Origin: Glandiceps talaboti
Taxonomy: Eukaryota; Hemichordata; Enteropneusta; Spengelidae
Reading direction: 5' to 3'
Assembly (NCBI RefSeq): GCF_964340395.1
Contig: NC_135555.1
Coordinates: 20,993,947 to 21,047,446 of the forward strand
DNA length: 53,500 nucleotides
The position numbers were made by a program, and so were the translations under genes. The notes under the pieces were generated by a model. That model worked only from the letters and a program-made list of their open reading frames with translations. It had not been told where the DNA came from and searched no databases. This document shows positions 1-13,412 of the stretch, piece by piece; position 1 is the stretch's first letter; every line of letters starts with the position of its first letter.

Positions 1-154
1 GTATGTATGTATGTGTGTGTGTGTGTGTATGTGTGTACGTATGTAAAAGACAGATAAATAAAATCCACCTAGCACTATTGAATTTATGCATGCAGCAATA
101 CACCACGCAAACTGTTTTGGCCAAAATCATTTATCACAACACATAGAGCACTGA

Positions 155-234
155 AGAATAAATAAATAAATAAATAATTAAATTAATCAATCACTCAACC
201 AACCAACCAACTAATAAATGAATAAATAAATGAA

Positions 235-297
<63 letters not shown>

Positions 298-300
298 ATG
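155..300. repeat. (AATA)n microsatellite
   Basis: Runs of AATA/AATAAATA interrupted by CAACCAACCAAC, the purest part at 225-297. The window also starts (1-45) in a (GTAT)/(GT) tract. Confidence 0.9.
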
Positions 301-776
301 TATGAGCAGTCAAATGACTAAAACATATATTAATCTATTTGTCAGCTGAGACAGTCTGCTGACGTATGAGTTCATTGCTTATTAACTTTCAATCATTATT
401 TAACTATGGCTATGTAATATTCAACTTTGTGAGTTGTAACAATTCAATAATAACATGCTAGCTAGCTAAAGAAAAATTTGTGATATACTATCCATTGCGT
501 TTTGTTTTTGAATTACCAGATTTTCACACCATCAGTGTGGGTGACATCTTAGCCACTTGACGTGCCACTGACACACAGCAATTCATGTGACCCACCCATG
601 TAGTATTCCTTATCTCTCACCGTACTATGTGTCAGCTGACACAAGAGAAAACCTATATAGTTTTTATCATTTTGACCCTTAGCAAATATTTTGTTTTTCA
701 TTACAAGGCACACTACTAACTATTAAGCCAACATGCCAGTTATTCATATGGTTACCCAAGTTAGTCTTTAAAAAAT

Positions 777-819
777 TGTGTGGTTCCGTCGTTATGCTAA
801 GTTTTAGAATATGTGGGGT

Positions 820-851
<32 letters not shown>

Positions 852-1121
852 GAGTGTCTAGTTCAGGTAGTAATGCGTTCTGTTGTTTTCCATATGGTCT
901 CTGCGTTATTGGTTTCTTCTCATCAGATGTACAGACAGCCATTACAGATTGGAACAACAGCTTTATATGATCATTTTAAGTTGATGTCAGTTTCTACTTC
1001 CACTATTTCTCGTGAGACTTCACAATTGTTGTGATTTTATTTTATTTTTTTTTCAAATATGTAAAAAAGTTGAGGAGTCAGCATTGTAAAATTGGTGGGG
1101 TCCAGAAACCAGCACCAAACA
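777..1121. mobile_element. MITE family A copy 1 (diverged, poly-T insertion)
   Basis: TGTGTGGTTCCG at the left, GGTGGGGTCCAGAAACCAGC then an AGGCCTTA-type end at the right. A run of about 30 T (about 822-851) interrupts the left half. Located in the intron following kinase exon 3. Confidence 0.6.
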
Positions 1122-1749
1122 ATTTTTATAGGCCTTAGTAAACTTTGATTCTTTACATTTTCATTTCAAACAAAATTATTCATGTATTTTAACAAAATGT
1201 TGAACATTCTATCATATTATTCTTGTTTATTTAGTTTATTATATTTGTTTATTTAGTTTTATTCATCTTGTTATGATAACTAATATTTTTTTATTCATCT
1301 AACTTTTCATGTCATATTATTATTTTTTTATTCATCTAACTTTTCATATCATTATTTTTATTTGTTTCTTTTTAATTTCATGCAATTAGTTTTATCTTTT
1401 CATGTCATATTATTTTTATTTGTTTCTTTTTAATTTCATGCAATTAGTTTTATCTTTTCTTGTAATATTGTCTTTGTCAAGATTTTTTTACTACTTGGTG
1501 TTTTGCCTAGTGCCAAAGATTATCTTCTGTGTTTTTATGGATTTAAAAAAGCATACCTTACAATATTATTTAACATTCTCCTGGCAGACAATTTTCATCA
1601 TATTATAGTCAGTGATTTTATCATTTATTTTTATCATGGTAAATTCGTTTAGATCACATTTGTTGTAGGTTGAACACAAGTAGAGATGTTTTGCACCAAT
1701 GTTTTGTTCATTTCTTTCACAGGCTCTCTTTTATATTCTTTGTATATTT

Positions 1750-2107
1750 TAAAGTGGCCAAATGGATGAGGATTGGGTATTTATTTCAGATTTTTAATTT
1801 ATAGTACAATTTTATTATGGCTTCCTACTTGAAAAATCAATGGGAAACAACATATGCCACATCTTTGTAACTCAATAAATTGCAAAAGATTAATAAATGT
1901 GTAAAATGTTTGTTATTGTACATATAATAAAAAACTTTTTTGCATAATTTTTGTAATTTTTTTTTTTTTGCAGTGTATTGATTTACAAACACAGACTAGC
2001 CCTCAGTTGTTTCACACTAATCTTTCTAGTAAGAAGCCATGATAAAATTGTGTTATAAATTAAATATCCAAAGTAAACATCAAATCCTCACCCATATGGC
2101 CACTTTA
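1750..2107. mobile_element. Fold-back element with about 80-bp inverted ends
   Basis: TAAAGTGGCCAAATGGATGA... (1750-1831) is the imperfect reverse complement of ...CACCCATATGGCCACTTTA (2027-2107). The inner part TTTTATTATGGCTTC also pairs. No coding potential. The outer ends match those of 17242-18001. Confidence 0.65.
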
Positions 2108-3078
2108 ACATACTGTAAGTAAGAAGAGTGTCGTTCAGTTTGTCTATCGTACAACGCAGGTTTTTCCCCAGTACTCCGGTTTCCTCCTGCACTAACACTG
2201 AACCAAAGGAGCCTATAAATGGGACTAGCTCCCGTTGGTCATCCAATAGATAAATAAAATATATGAATAAAAATTAAAATGTCAACAACTACTTGTGTTC
2301 TTATATCTGTATGGGCTCGTGATAAAGAGTTACAAATAAATATTAAATAAATAAATAAATAAATGTTGGGGTGTTTTTGTTTTTTTTGTTTTTTTAAATT
2401 TTTGTGCTGGGAATACCTCACAGCGATTCACAGCGATGTCTGTAATAAATAAATGTTATCTTAATATGTTATTTTTGATAATGTATTATTTATTTGTTTA
2501 TTTCTGTTTACTTATTTACTTTTAAGACAAATGTCATAATCTAGTTTTTTGAAAATTAAAACATTGATAGATATTTTGTTCTTTTGTCATTATCTTAAGT
2601 AAAGTTTCAGTTTGCAAATTATCCATTTATCAAATCAAATCAGTTTACAAAATTACATTCCTGCTCAACATTACACAATCTTCTAAATTTACAGTAAATT
2701 CTAATTCATTTTAAAGTTGCTTTAATAATTTAATTGGTACACGCATAATTATTGTTAGGTGATCACAAATGTCTCAACTGTCGATTGAAATGTAAAAAAA
2801 AATTACAAGACAAATCAATAAATCGATAAAACAAATACAAATTAATAAAAAATAAAAACAATAAATCGATAAATAGTCGAATTATTTTTACCACACCTCA
2901 CTGAGTAAAGATATAGAACCCAAGTATCTATCTAACAGCTTAGATTTCTTCCAATTAACGAGTAATTTAAGTTCTGAGAACACTTAAAGCGTTTTTCTAT
3001 ACGCCCTTGAGAAATTGAAAAGTTTGTCACGAAAGCCTTACAGTTTCTCACGCACGTCTTACTCAGAATAATACTAAC

Positions 3079-3301
3079 CTAGTACTTTTTCTTCAATAAC
3101 ACATCTTCCACAGTTCTTCTTTGCCATCCAGCATCCGTCTTTCTTGCATTCTCCTTCAATGTTGTTCATGTCATCCATATCGCCTAATTTGAATGAAGAG
3201 CCGACAAAGAACATCTGGTCCAATTTAAAATCTGTGATGATAAGTGATCCTAATGTTGAGTGCTCAAGGTAATCTAACAGGCTGCTGATTTCTAAGGCCA
3301 G
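3079..3301 (-). CDS. PKDCC: PKDCC/VLK-like kinase, exon 3 (catalytic loop and metal-binding motif)
   Basis: Internal exon of 223 nt (residues 296-369 plus one base), entering in phase 0 and leaving in phase 1 at CTAG|GTTAGT. The acceptor TGCATTTGTCAG|CTG follows a T-rich tract. Spliced to exon 2 it gives SWSQRLK-LALEISSLLDYL, which matches the spacing of the vertebrate family with no gap. The catalytic loop is the divergent ITDFKLDQMF in place of HRD-K-N, and the DFG position reads GDMDD, both typical of VLK/FAM69 kinases. Four cysteines after DMDD (ECKKDGC, NCGRC) probably form the disulfides of the secreted kinase. The remaining C-lobe exons must lie left of the window start. Confidence 0.82.
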
Positions 3302-4323
3302 CTGACAAATGCAGAAAAGAAACAAAATGAAAAAGGGATTATTATTATTATATATAAAGATGAATTTTGACTGAATTGCATTCAGTGGTTACTTTCAGTT
3401 TTCATAACCATAGGAACAGCAAACAGGAAATTTGATTAAGTAATATCTTTCATTTATTATATAATCACAGAAGGCATATGAGCTGCAAACCTGGAAATTT
3501 ACTAGTAAAAGCTGATCACATGATTTGACTCATTCAGTGCCATTGCACAGAACAATATTTTACAGTCTTAATCTTTAGAAATTTTTAGGATTAATAAATT
3601 GATCGCTTGACAAAAAAAAATGCTATTATAAGAATTTAATTGTAACTTCTAAGGAAACCGTAGTAACATGAATCCCTGACAATAATGCATTTATTTATCT
3701 ACTGGGATACAAAATATAGATTATGGAAATGCAGCTGCAGGAAAGAATTGCTGTAATAGAATTATTATCTAATAGATATTGAATAGATAAGAATAGATGT
3801 ATTCAGAATTTGATGAAGATGTTTTATAATGTAATATACCAGTAATGCATTATTTTTAGACTTCAGAACCAATCAATAACACAAAGTGCAAAGAACAAAC
3901 TAATTTGCACATGACTGACATGAAAAATAAGGATCTGATATGTGGTATTTTTATTTGATAAAAGTGAGATTTGGGGTTATACATGTATCACTATTTGAAC
4001 ACAACTTCAAGCTCAGAATAGCTGAACAACAGATTTCAACAGATTTCAAGGCCAATTATGTCAAATTTCTTTTACAAAACTATAGTACTCTGAAAATGAA
4101 AGATCTATATAAAAAGTGTACATGTATATCATTTTGAAAAATAAAATACAAATCTGGTATTACCACATTGCTTTATTGCTAAAGTTAGGGAACCCCGGTA
4201 ACAGAAAGGGTATATTAGTAAAACTGGCATAGTTCAAATACATTGTACCATATGATCTGGTAAAATGACAGGGAACTCAGGTAGACTTTATCTATTTACT
4301 GCCCTTAGGTGTAAAAAAAAATA

Positions 4324-4614
4324 TGTGTGGTTCCAATTACATTCAATTTTAAAATAGGTGGGGTAGGTAGATTTCTTATTTTATTTTATTACATATTTTT
4401 TCATGTGTGAGTGTCTAGTTCAGGTTTTCCATTGTTTTCCAAATGGTCTCTGTGTTGTTAATTCTTCCTATCAGATGTACAGCCATTACAATAGTTTTAT
4501 ATTATTTTCTTAAGTTGATTTCACGATTTTACTATTATTTTTCTCGAATACGTAAAAAAAAGTTTAGGGTCGACATGAGAGCTATAGACGGGGTCGGGTA
4601 ACCGGAATCAAACA
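4324..4614. mobile_element. MITE family A copy 2 (diverged)
   Basis: Opposite orientation to copies 3 and 4: TGTGTGGTTCCAATTAC at the left, GGGTCGGGTAACCGGAATCA at the right. Internal deletions make it shorter. Located in intron 2 of the PKDCC-like gene. Confidence 0.6.
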
Positions 4615-4831
4615 ACTTTTTTTATTTGGCCTTATCAACAACACTGATTATTAATGAAACATGTTACTCTTTTTAAACAAAAGTTAGATGCAGATGGAGA
4701 TACTTGCATGAACTAAATTGAAATCAAAGAATATGAATCAATAACTATAACATTGATGTTCTACATTACACTGAATTTCCTTGATAAAATTAATTTAATT
4801 ATGCATATATTGTGAATTGCCAGAGATAAGA

Positions 4832-5200
4832 GTCATGATAGGTGAATGGTTAGTGTGACCGGCTTGGAATCTACAGGTTGCAGGTTCGAGCCCCGTCGCT
4901 GCCTGCTGTTTGTTTCTGAGTGGCTAAAGTCCTTGGGCAAGATTTGACCCACGACTGTGCCTCAATCAACCCAGCTGTATAACTGGGGACCTGGTAGGAT
5001 GTAGGTTGCAATGTGAAGGCTTTTATAATCCTATGCGCTTAAATGGCTGCAATGGATTGTATGCTCCCCGGGGAGTTGAGGAAGACTAAAGGGCCGTTGC
5101 GCCGTTCTGATCCGAGCCAGGGGTAATAATTTTAAAGCGCTTTGAGCAAAGAGTGGGAAAGCGCTATATAAGAACCCAACATTATTATTATTATTATAAG
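4832..5200 (+). mobile_element. tRNA-derived SINE
   Basis: The 5' head has an A-box-like GGTGAATGGTTAGTG and a good B-box GGTTCGAGCCC about 40 nt later, marking a Pol III tRNA-type promoter. The body follows, then a conserved 3' part (AAAGCGCTTTGAGC, GGGAAAGCGCTATATAAG) and an ATT-repeat tail (about 5178-5198), a tail type widespread in SINE/LINE pairs of marine invertebrates. It lies in intron 2 of the kinase gene, on the strand opposite to it. Confidence 0.7.
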
Positions 5201-5380
5201 ATTCCATGTCGGTAGTAACACACTGATTTCCAAAAATTAATAACAATATCACATTGGCATATTATCTCTTTTTAAATTAATCATATCATTTGTAATAAAT
5301 CATTTTGCTGAAATTTTAGAGCTTGGGTCTCATGCATAGTATACATTATTTCCAAAAATATGGTATATAATATGGTATAA

Positions 5381-6560
5381 TGTCAAAGCTGATCAACTTG
5401 AATATACATCCCAACCTTGTGAAATGGGTTGCTCACTTTTTAACACAGGAAGCAAAGAGTTGTTTTAAATGATTCGTGTTCAACGTCGTGGCAACATGTC
5501 AAAGCTGGCAACATGGCAACATGTCAAATTTCCTGTGTAAAATTAATTAAATTATGCATATATGGTATATAATATGGTATAATGTCAAAGCTGGTGATCA
5601 ACTTGAATATACATCCCAACCTTGTGAAATGGGTTGCTCACTTTTTAACAGACAGGAAGCAAAGAGATGTTTTAAATGATTTCATGTTCAATGTGGCAAC
5701 ATGCCAAAGCTGGAATACCACAAGGTACAAAACTCGGTCCAATTTTATTTATTTTTGATGATTAATGATATCCAGGTTCCTATTGCAAACTCACACTTTA
5801 TTTTCATGGACGATACCACAATATCAGAACATTTTCATTGCAATGATACCAGTACATCTAACTTACAAGATGATCTAACTAGAATTTTTGACTGCGTCTT
5901 CCAACAACACGAGTTTAAATTCGAAGAAATGTAATGAAATGAGGCTGTCTTTTTCGAAGACTGATGTAGATGTCACTCCTCTTGTTATTGGTCAATCTGT
6001 CTTAGAAATTGTTAATGTTTACAAATGCTTGGGACTAAATGTCACCTACAACTTGAAATGGGATGTACATATTAATGAAATCATAAACAAAGGATCCAAA
6101 CGTCTACACATCATGAGAGTCCTGAATAGGTACGGTGCAACAACGAGGACCTAAAGCTTAATTTACATTTCTTTAGTCCGTTCCTGCCTAGAATACTCCA
6201 GTGTTGTATGGCAGGGAGGATTATCAGACAAACTTAGAGCAGCATTGGAGAGTGTCCAAAAGAGGGGACTCCGTATAATAGCTATTACCCATTTTAATCC
6301 TACAGTCAGGCTCTACAGTGACTTAACGCTGATTGAAACCCTTGAGAATTATGACGTAAGCATATTTGTAAAGCGTTTGCATCCTCTATACTTAAAGATG
6401 ATCACAGACTCCACCACCTGGTGCTGCTCCCAGTTCAACACAAGTATCATACACGTAATAATGGAAACGTCACTTTCAAATGTAGGACCAAACAAAAAGA
6501 AAACAGTCCTGTTGTCTATAGTGTTAGGTTGGCTAAATGAACTGTCTCCCTTGTAGATTT
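5381..6560 (+). pseudogene. Dead non-LTR retrotransposon reverse transcriptase fragment
   Basis: Several frames together spell the palm and thumb of a LINE reverse transcriptase: LNIHPNLVKWVAHFL (5649 upstream), AGIPQGTKLGPILF (around 5710), FMDDTTISEHF in place of the YADD box (around 5810), then YKCLGLNVTYNLKWDVHI (around 6025) and VQKRGLRIIA (around 6255). Frameshifts and stops break it repeatedly. A 202-bp stretch at about 5361-5562 is repeated at 5563 onward, within the RT region. It is 5'-truncated and sits in intron 2 of the kinase gene. Confidence 0.75.
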
Positions 6561-6567
6561 CATTGTA

Positions 6568-6748
6568 CACGTTCTTTTTTGTTTGTTTGTTTGTTTGGTT
6601 GGTTGGTTGTTTGTCTGCCTGTCTGGTTTTTTGGGGGGTTTTTTGTTTTGTTTTTTTGTTTTTTTTGTTTGTTTTTTTTGTTTTTGTTTTTTTGTTTTTG
6701 TTTTTTTGGTTTTTTGGGGGTTTTTTGGGGGTTTTTTTTTGGAGGGGG

Positions 6749-6793
<45 letters not shown>
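6568..6793. repeat. G/T-rich low-complexity tract ending in (GT)n
   Basis: TTTG and GGTT repeats and T/G homopolymer runs, then (GT)n at 6749-6793. It directly follows the dead LINE at 5.4-6.56 kb and may be its 3' tail. All open frames here are artefacts. Confidence 0.85.
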
Positions 6794-6795
<2 letters not shown>

Positions 6796-7289
6796 AAGCT
6801 TTTATCTTGTTCTCCATGTTCAGATTTTTATTAGTATTTTAATTGAAGTTTTTAGCCAGTGTTTTTTTCTTTTGAGCAAACACTTTTTCTACTCTTATTT
6901 TAACTGATATGCCAAACTCAAATAATTTGATCATTTTAGCATGTGGTCACAAAACTGTTTTGATAAACCATCTATTACCATCTATTATTATATAATATTT
7001 ACTTTAGTTTTTATCGTAACTTGTTTTGTAAATTTTTTGAAATATTTTTTTTTGAAATTTAATGAAACTTGGTCTCACATTTATTATGAATTTATTTCCA
7101 AAATATGGTACATAATATTTGCTTTAAGTATGCAATTTATCATAATTAACTTGTATCATAAAATATTTTCTGAATTCAAAGAAACTTGGTCTCACATCAA
7201 CATTTCCAAAACTAGATAATATCATTTCCTTGCAAAGTGACCATAGCTTGTATTATTTCCTGATAATGGTATATAGAAATCGTATCTTT

Positions 7290-7500
7290 TATGTGTTTTT
7301 GAAAAAATAGGGTATGATATTACTTTTCAAATTGTTCATATTTTGTGACAAATATCATTAATCTTAAACTGAGTTTTTTGAAATTGGGTCTTTTATGTGT
7401 TATTGAAAAAATAGGGTATGATATTACTTTTCAAATTGTTCATATTTTGTGACAAATATCATTAAAATTAAACTGAGTTTTTTGAAATTGGGTCTCGTGC
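7290..7500. repeat. Tandem duplication of 104 bp
   Basis: ATGTGTTTTTGAAAAAATAG at 7291 recurs as ATGTGTTATTGAAAAAATAG at 7395, and the whole unit through TTTTTTGAAATTGGGTCT is nearly identical. Related but older units lie at about 7060-7210 and 5300-5380. Confidence 0.6.
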
Positions 7501-10500
7501 ATAACATGTATTGATTTCTAAAAATACACGTTTCATTTAAAATTCATCAGACTTTGTGTCGTAAATCTTTTTTCTGAAATTTACAGCGCCCCAAGTCTGA
7601 TGTCCATAAGGCATACAAAAGCTATATTTCCTTCGGGTTGATTACATCTTTGTACCATTTTTCTTTCAAGATGCCAGATCTGTTTGATGGCTTCCTTTAT
7701 CAATACAAAGTAGTTAGACATCAATTTATATCATGGATGGCTTTCTAAACGAGCATTTGATTGTTAGACAAAATTGAAAAATCTATTACAAGGATTCTAT
7801 ATTCATTAGTGAGGTTAGTTTCCTTCTCCGGAGATTGTCACTGCCAGTAGTGAATCTTTCCTTGTTTTATTACAAATTATGTACTTGATAAATGCAGTGT
7901 TGGCAAACATGAAAGATCTCACCCTATTATGCATAGAAACCTCATAAAAAATAATTGTTTTACAGCATGCATGTTCAAAAATGTCTGTAACTGATCCAGG
8001 CTATAAACTTTGTAATGACATATCCTCATGTGATCCTTGTGAGTGTTAGAATGTGTAAAGTATGTCCTTGGGTCAAGAGGTCAACTTCATGTCCTGCAAG
8101 GACAAATATACTATCAGGAAACAAGATTAAACAGCAGAATTGACTCCTTCAGCTGATGAGATGAAGAAATTGAAAACTGTGATAATTCATGTTTTGTGAT
8201 GTTTTTGATGTTTTGTTTTTATACATTTCAACTTGTAAAAATATGCAAAATAATTCCTAAATTTTGTAAATGCAAATTAGCATATTTTTTTATCTCTTTA
8301 TTTTTATCGATGAAATGTAGAAATAAAAACGACAGCGCTATCAATTGATGATAGTGAAAGAAAGAAAAGGTTCATGACAGAAATAGAGTGTAACATTTGC
8401 TGTACAAGAAGTGAAACTTAATAGTAAGCAATTCAATTGAAAACAATGATACTCTCCAAACTCATACCTTTTGTAAGCAAAGAACAGAAAGCAACTGTAT
8501 GGAGAGGCTTGGAAAGGGGACTTTAGCTATCAAAGATTTCATTTTAATTGATGAAGGCAAAGAAGCAGAAGAAGATAAGATAAAACAAAATAAATGAGAT
8601 ATATTTTTAAAGCTTATCAGCTGATAATTATTAATAGCTTTCATTCTACAGATTTCATGTGACAGCTCCATACTTCACCTGATCCTGTGACTCAGGGGCA
8701 TGTATGTTACCATAGCAACATGTTCCAAACTGTTGGCATTGACAATGGAAATGCTGCATTGCTTGATTTGCAAAGTAGATACGATGGGCGCATAAATTAG
8801 TAGGCTAATGAATGGGACTGTACAGAGTTTTCTCGAAACTGTATAAGGGAAGTCACATGCTCTACAGGATATATGAGGCTTTTAATTCCACAATGATTGA
8901 TGTCCATTAGGAAAATACACTAGGTCAAGACACAGTCTGTGGTCAAGAATATACTTCCCTTAGGTATATTTATTTATTCTGTAACTTTTCACTTCACTAT
9001 CACATTCCACCTTCAAAGCTGATCTGTCAATAAACTACATATTATGTATCATGATACTTATACATGTATACCATACCATGCATGAGTCAATTTGAACAAA
9101 CGATGGATATATAATCTGGTCATTCTACGTCATGACAACACATCTGTGTCACAAGCGTCTGTGTCACAACAACACGTGTCTACTTCACTGGTTCTGCTGT
9201 GTTCGCAATAAGAGTCAAAATGTCAAAAATTGCCGTTACTTTCTCCAATTTTTCTTTGATATTACTGTTACTGGTATAATTATATTATTCCTGCCAGAAA
9301 ATACTTGTGACTTATGGGTCTAGTGACTTGTATGACAAAGGTCCCTTATGTCACTTGCTGAACTCAAGAAAAATATTGGGGAAGAACATCTAAATATACA
9401 CATGCCCGCACAAAATCATGCACACAATCATACAAACATAGAAACATTAATTAGCATACACATTTTATGACAAATTGAGATAAACTATGGATTCTTCTAT
9501 TTGTAAACATTCATGCATTTCAATATAGGTTGTTTATATGTTTAGGAAAAGTCCAATGTCCTGTCTTAATTAATAATTCAGTTTCTAACTTAAACGTTTT
9601 TGAGTTTGATATAAATGGAAGAAACTCGCCATGACATATTTTAAATTTGTAAAGGAAAGAAAAATACCAATAATGATAACAACAACTGTCTTATTGCAAT
9701 CACAAGTATACATATATACACTCAATAGACTAATTCAAAAAAAACAATTTTGAAAATATTTAGTCGGTCAGTAAGTACACCCCCTCCCCACCCCACCTGT
9801 CCCCCCTCACACCCACATCCCCACCCCTCCCCCAAAGTCATATATACAATCTCATTAAGGAACAAAATAGGGACAATTATTCAGATTGATGACGATAGGC
9901 GAGACAAAATATTGGGAATGAATTTCACTGAAAATCAAAGTATAATTTGCTTCACGACGTTTTGAAATAATAAAAGAAATTTGGTGGTCCGCCATCTTAT
10001 TCTCAAAGAAATCAACAATCTTTTATTTTCCCATAGAGTTGACGAAGTATCCAGTATTGGATTCTAAAAATGATTAAATGTTGATACCATCTTGATGTCT
10101 ACTTCAAAACTTTCTCTATAAGAAAATAACCCCTGATTTTTTGTTTCTAAATAGACAGGGGACACTTTGAATTTTTCAGGAAGAAAGTAACAGCAAACGA
10201 CGTTTTTAAAGAATTTATATTATGTTTCTACGTTAAACAATTCAAAACACCACCGTGTATTTTCAATCCATGAAATGATTGAATTCAAGGACTTTAACTG
10301 ACAGTTCAAATCTAGCAGTACATTGCAATGTACTTAAGAGATCCTGACAGTTCTGGTGGTACATACAATTTGCGATGTATTGAAGTGATACTGACAATTC
10401 TAGAAGTACAATTTGTGATGTATTCTACACTGTGTATACTACTGTCAACAACAGAAATAGTACAGGATAATTAAATGGATTGATTTTTTTTTAAATGTCA

Positions 10501-11087
10501 ACCTAATTATCAATCAAATTAAATTTGTCACAAATGCATGACACTATGCACGTTTTAGTTGATGAGATAATGGCTTTCAAAGATGGATTGCTGAAAACAG
10601 CAAGAAGAAATGTGCCTTTGACGTTTTCAAATGTGCCCTATAAATAACCCACTGGCTATTATATACAGTCTATTTCTAGAATTAAATCTGTACCAAACAC
10701 ATTAGGCAGTAGGCACGATTTTTGAAAATACTATAATAGCTTTTACTTATATAGGTGTAAAGCTATTAAGAGACTTTTAAGTTAGAAATTTCCCCAGTGG
10801 CTTAAATCACGAGAATCCGACAGCAGTAAGGAAGTCACACATTATTATTTTTTTGCAAAATGATCATACACAAATGACTCTACTGTGAATTTAAAATCCT
10901 GATGTAGTAGAAAGTGAATCGTAGCTATTATAAATTCAAGGTAAAAGATATAAGCAGGGGAATTAATTTAGATCTCTATTATTATAAAATGACTTTACAG
11001 TGAATTAAATCTTAATGTAGTTGAAAATAATGGGGTTACCTTAAGGTAAAAATAATAGACAAGGGAATTTGGATGCATCATGCTTTT

Positions 11088-11149
11088 TTACCTCTCCTAA
11101 AGGGAGGTTACGAAGGGGAGGATGTGTCTGTCTGTTTGACTGTTTAATA

Positions 11150-11183
<34 letters not shown>

Positions 11184-11720
11184 ATGTGTCATTCTGTGTC
11201 ATCATTTTCTCAAAATCAGAATGATCGAGTCATGCAATGCAATGAAACTTGGTACTATGAGAAAAGGAAACACCGGTAAATATCCTGTACTAATGATACA
11301 TTTGCACAGAAATAATGATTTAGGCAATACATTCAATTATCATATAATTTTAAATTTGTATGTACATTGATGATAGAAAGTGTAAACACTCTACAAACCT
11401 TTGGTCTCGATTTTAATTTTAAGTTTACATAATTTATGATTTTTGGTAATAATTTATAATTGTTGATGGCTCTTCAAATCTCATAATTTGGTACATCTAC
11501 ATTGATGATAACAAAGTAAATGATTTATGGTTTTGGAAGATGTGTTCATTAAATTTCATATAATTTGATGTGTATATTGATAACAAAATGCATATAAGGG
11601 TATCCTAGCTGTACAAAACTTGCTGGTGTAACAAAGGCTAATGAGGAATTTGCATAAATAATGAAATAGGCAATATCTCAAAAACAAAAGTGCAGCTAAA
11701 GGGGTTTGGGGTTTACTGTT
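11088..11720. mobile_element. HINE-like element copy C (degenerate)
   Basis: Starts TTACCTCTCCTAAAGGGAGG, then GTCTGTCTG and a (GT)n tract (11149-11181), TCATCATTTTCTCAAAATC and diverged internal units with ATTTGCATAAATAATGA. The right end is not clear, so the boundary is approximate. In intron 2 of the kinase gene. Confidence 0.4.
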
Positions 11721-13412
11721 GATAAGGTATTAACATAAGAAATTTAGTGAAAGTCACACAGTGTAGGTAGATTTATATCAAAAAACAACATTAGGCATTG
11801 ATAGATTGAGATTGTAATTGTGGCACAATATTCTCATAATCCCGGATGTTGTTATATGAACAATCACCTAAAAGACAATTATGAGGAAATTGAAAAACAC
11901 CATTTAACAATATCAGTACTCTAATCCTAAAACATGTCTTCATTGCGGTTATTGTTTTACATACAATTACCAATGACAAACATGAATAATAATAAATCTA
12001 AGAAATTTAGAAAATTGTATTATCATACAAATAAGTGAGTTTTCTGTGTTCTCCAATTGAAATTTTGATAGAATCAATAAAAATTTGCATAACAAAGTGT
12101 ACTTTATTTATGATTTTGGCATTAAAGCAAGGTTCCAATAAAAAGGCTCTTTACTGATGTTAATTGCATGCATGGTTGCAATATATTGTGTAATGTAAAA
12201 CTGTGAGGACACTGAATCTCTCCAAAATATTGATTTTTCATACTACACTTTTAATTATGTTGCCCATCTTTCGTTGTTTTCTTCAAAACATATACAGATG
12301 AATTACTCATAGAGGCTCAACTCTCCTGCTATTAATTTCATTGGCAATTCATATTTTCTGAATTAAACTTTAATAATAATTGACAAATTACTGCTATACC
12401 TTTTAAAACTGTGATAATAACCAGTAAGTGTCAGGTTCTGATATCTTGATAAACATGAGTCCCCACCACATACAGCACATTCAAATTGCCATGGGCATTC
12501 AACTCGTCAACAGCCAATCATGAAGCAACTCTGTGCCTTATAGTGATGCATGTATACTTTTAATTCATGGAGTAACTAAACTGACTGTAATACAGGTATT
12601 TTATAAAGCTCTACAGAAATTCAGATAATTACACTTCACACTCAAGAGAAAAGAAACAAGATAAAAAGTCCTAAAGACTGTGTCTCATTCAGTTTGTATT
12701 ACCGATATCTCTTAGTTGGCTGATAAATCAATTGTCAATGCAAGCAATGTCTCATATACTGTATCTTTTTTTGTTTGGAAATCTCACTAACTTATTAAAT
12801 ATTACTAATTCATCATTCTTGCATAAGAGAAACACCACCCCCACCCCCCTCCCCACACACAATTACATATAGTTCAGAATTTTGCATTCTGATAATGTGT
12901 GTTAAAATGTGGAACAAGTCAAAAGTCACGTGGTAGGCATTCAGTTTATATCCAGTTAAATGATCTCAGGGCCTCTTTATATGTAATCAGCTTAAACCTT
13001 GGTCGATTCTGAGTCACTAATCAAAACTTTTTGTTAATTATTATTAGCTCTTGCCCATTAAGAAATGCATGACACCTTTATTCTGATAAAGCTACCCTAT
13101 CTATAGATTGTTGACACTAGGCTATGAACAAGCTGTTAATGTCCTAATACAACTGCAGGTATCAGATCGTGGACAAACAGAACCTGTTGCAAACAGGGAA
13201 AGTAAACAAATGAATTGGATTAATAACACTTGGCATGCAGCATGTTGGAAGTACATAGACTTATATTTCATGTACACATAAAGAGGCCATAAAGCTATTC
13301 TTATCAAACCATAGTATGTAACAAGGTCTGATGTCAGCAGTTGTATAAACAGTCAGTCATGAAGGAGGTACAGACCATATCCTACTCATTGACAATTATC
13401 TATAACAATGAG

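Larger units (their letters stand above)
1..3072. other. Left flank: intron after kinase exon 3
   Basis: AT-rich sequence read here as the intron following exon 3 of the PKDCC-like gene. Besides the microsatellite, MITE A copy 1 and the fold-back at 1750-2107, it holds tandem ATTTTTATTTGTTTCTTTTT units (about 1230-1460) and an AT-rich low-complexity region at 2430-2880. No exon was recognised. Confidence 0.5.
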
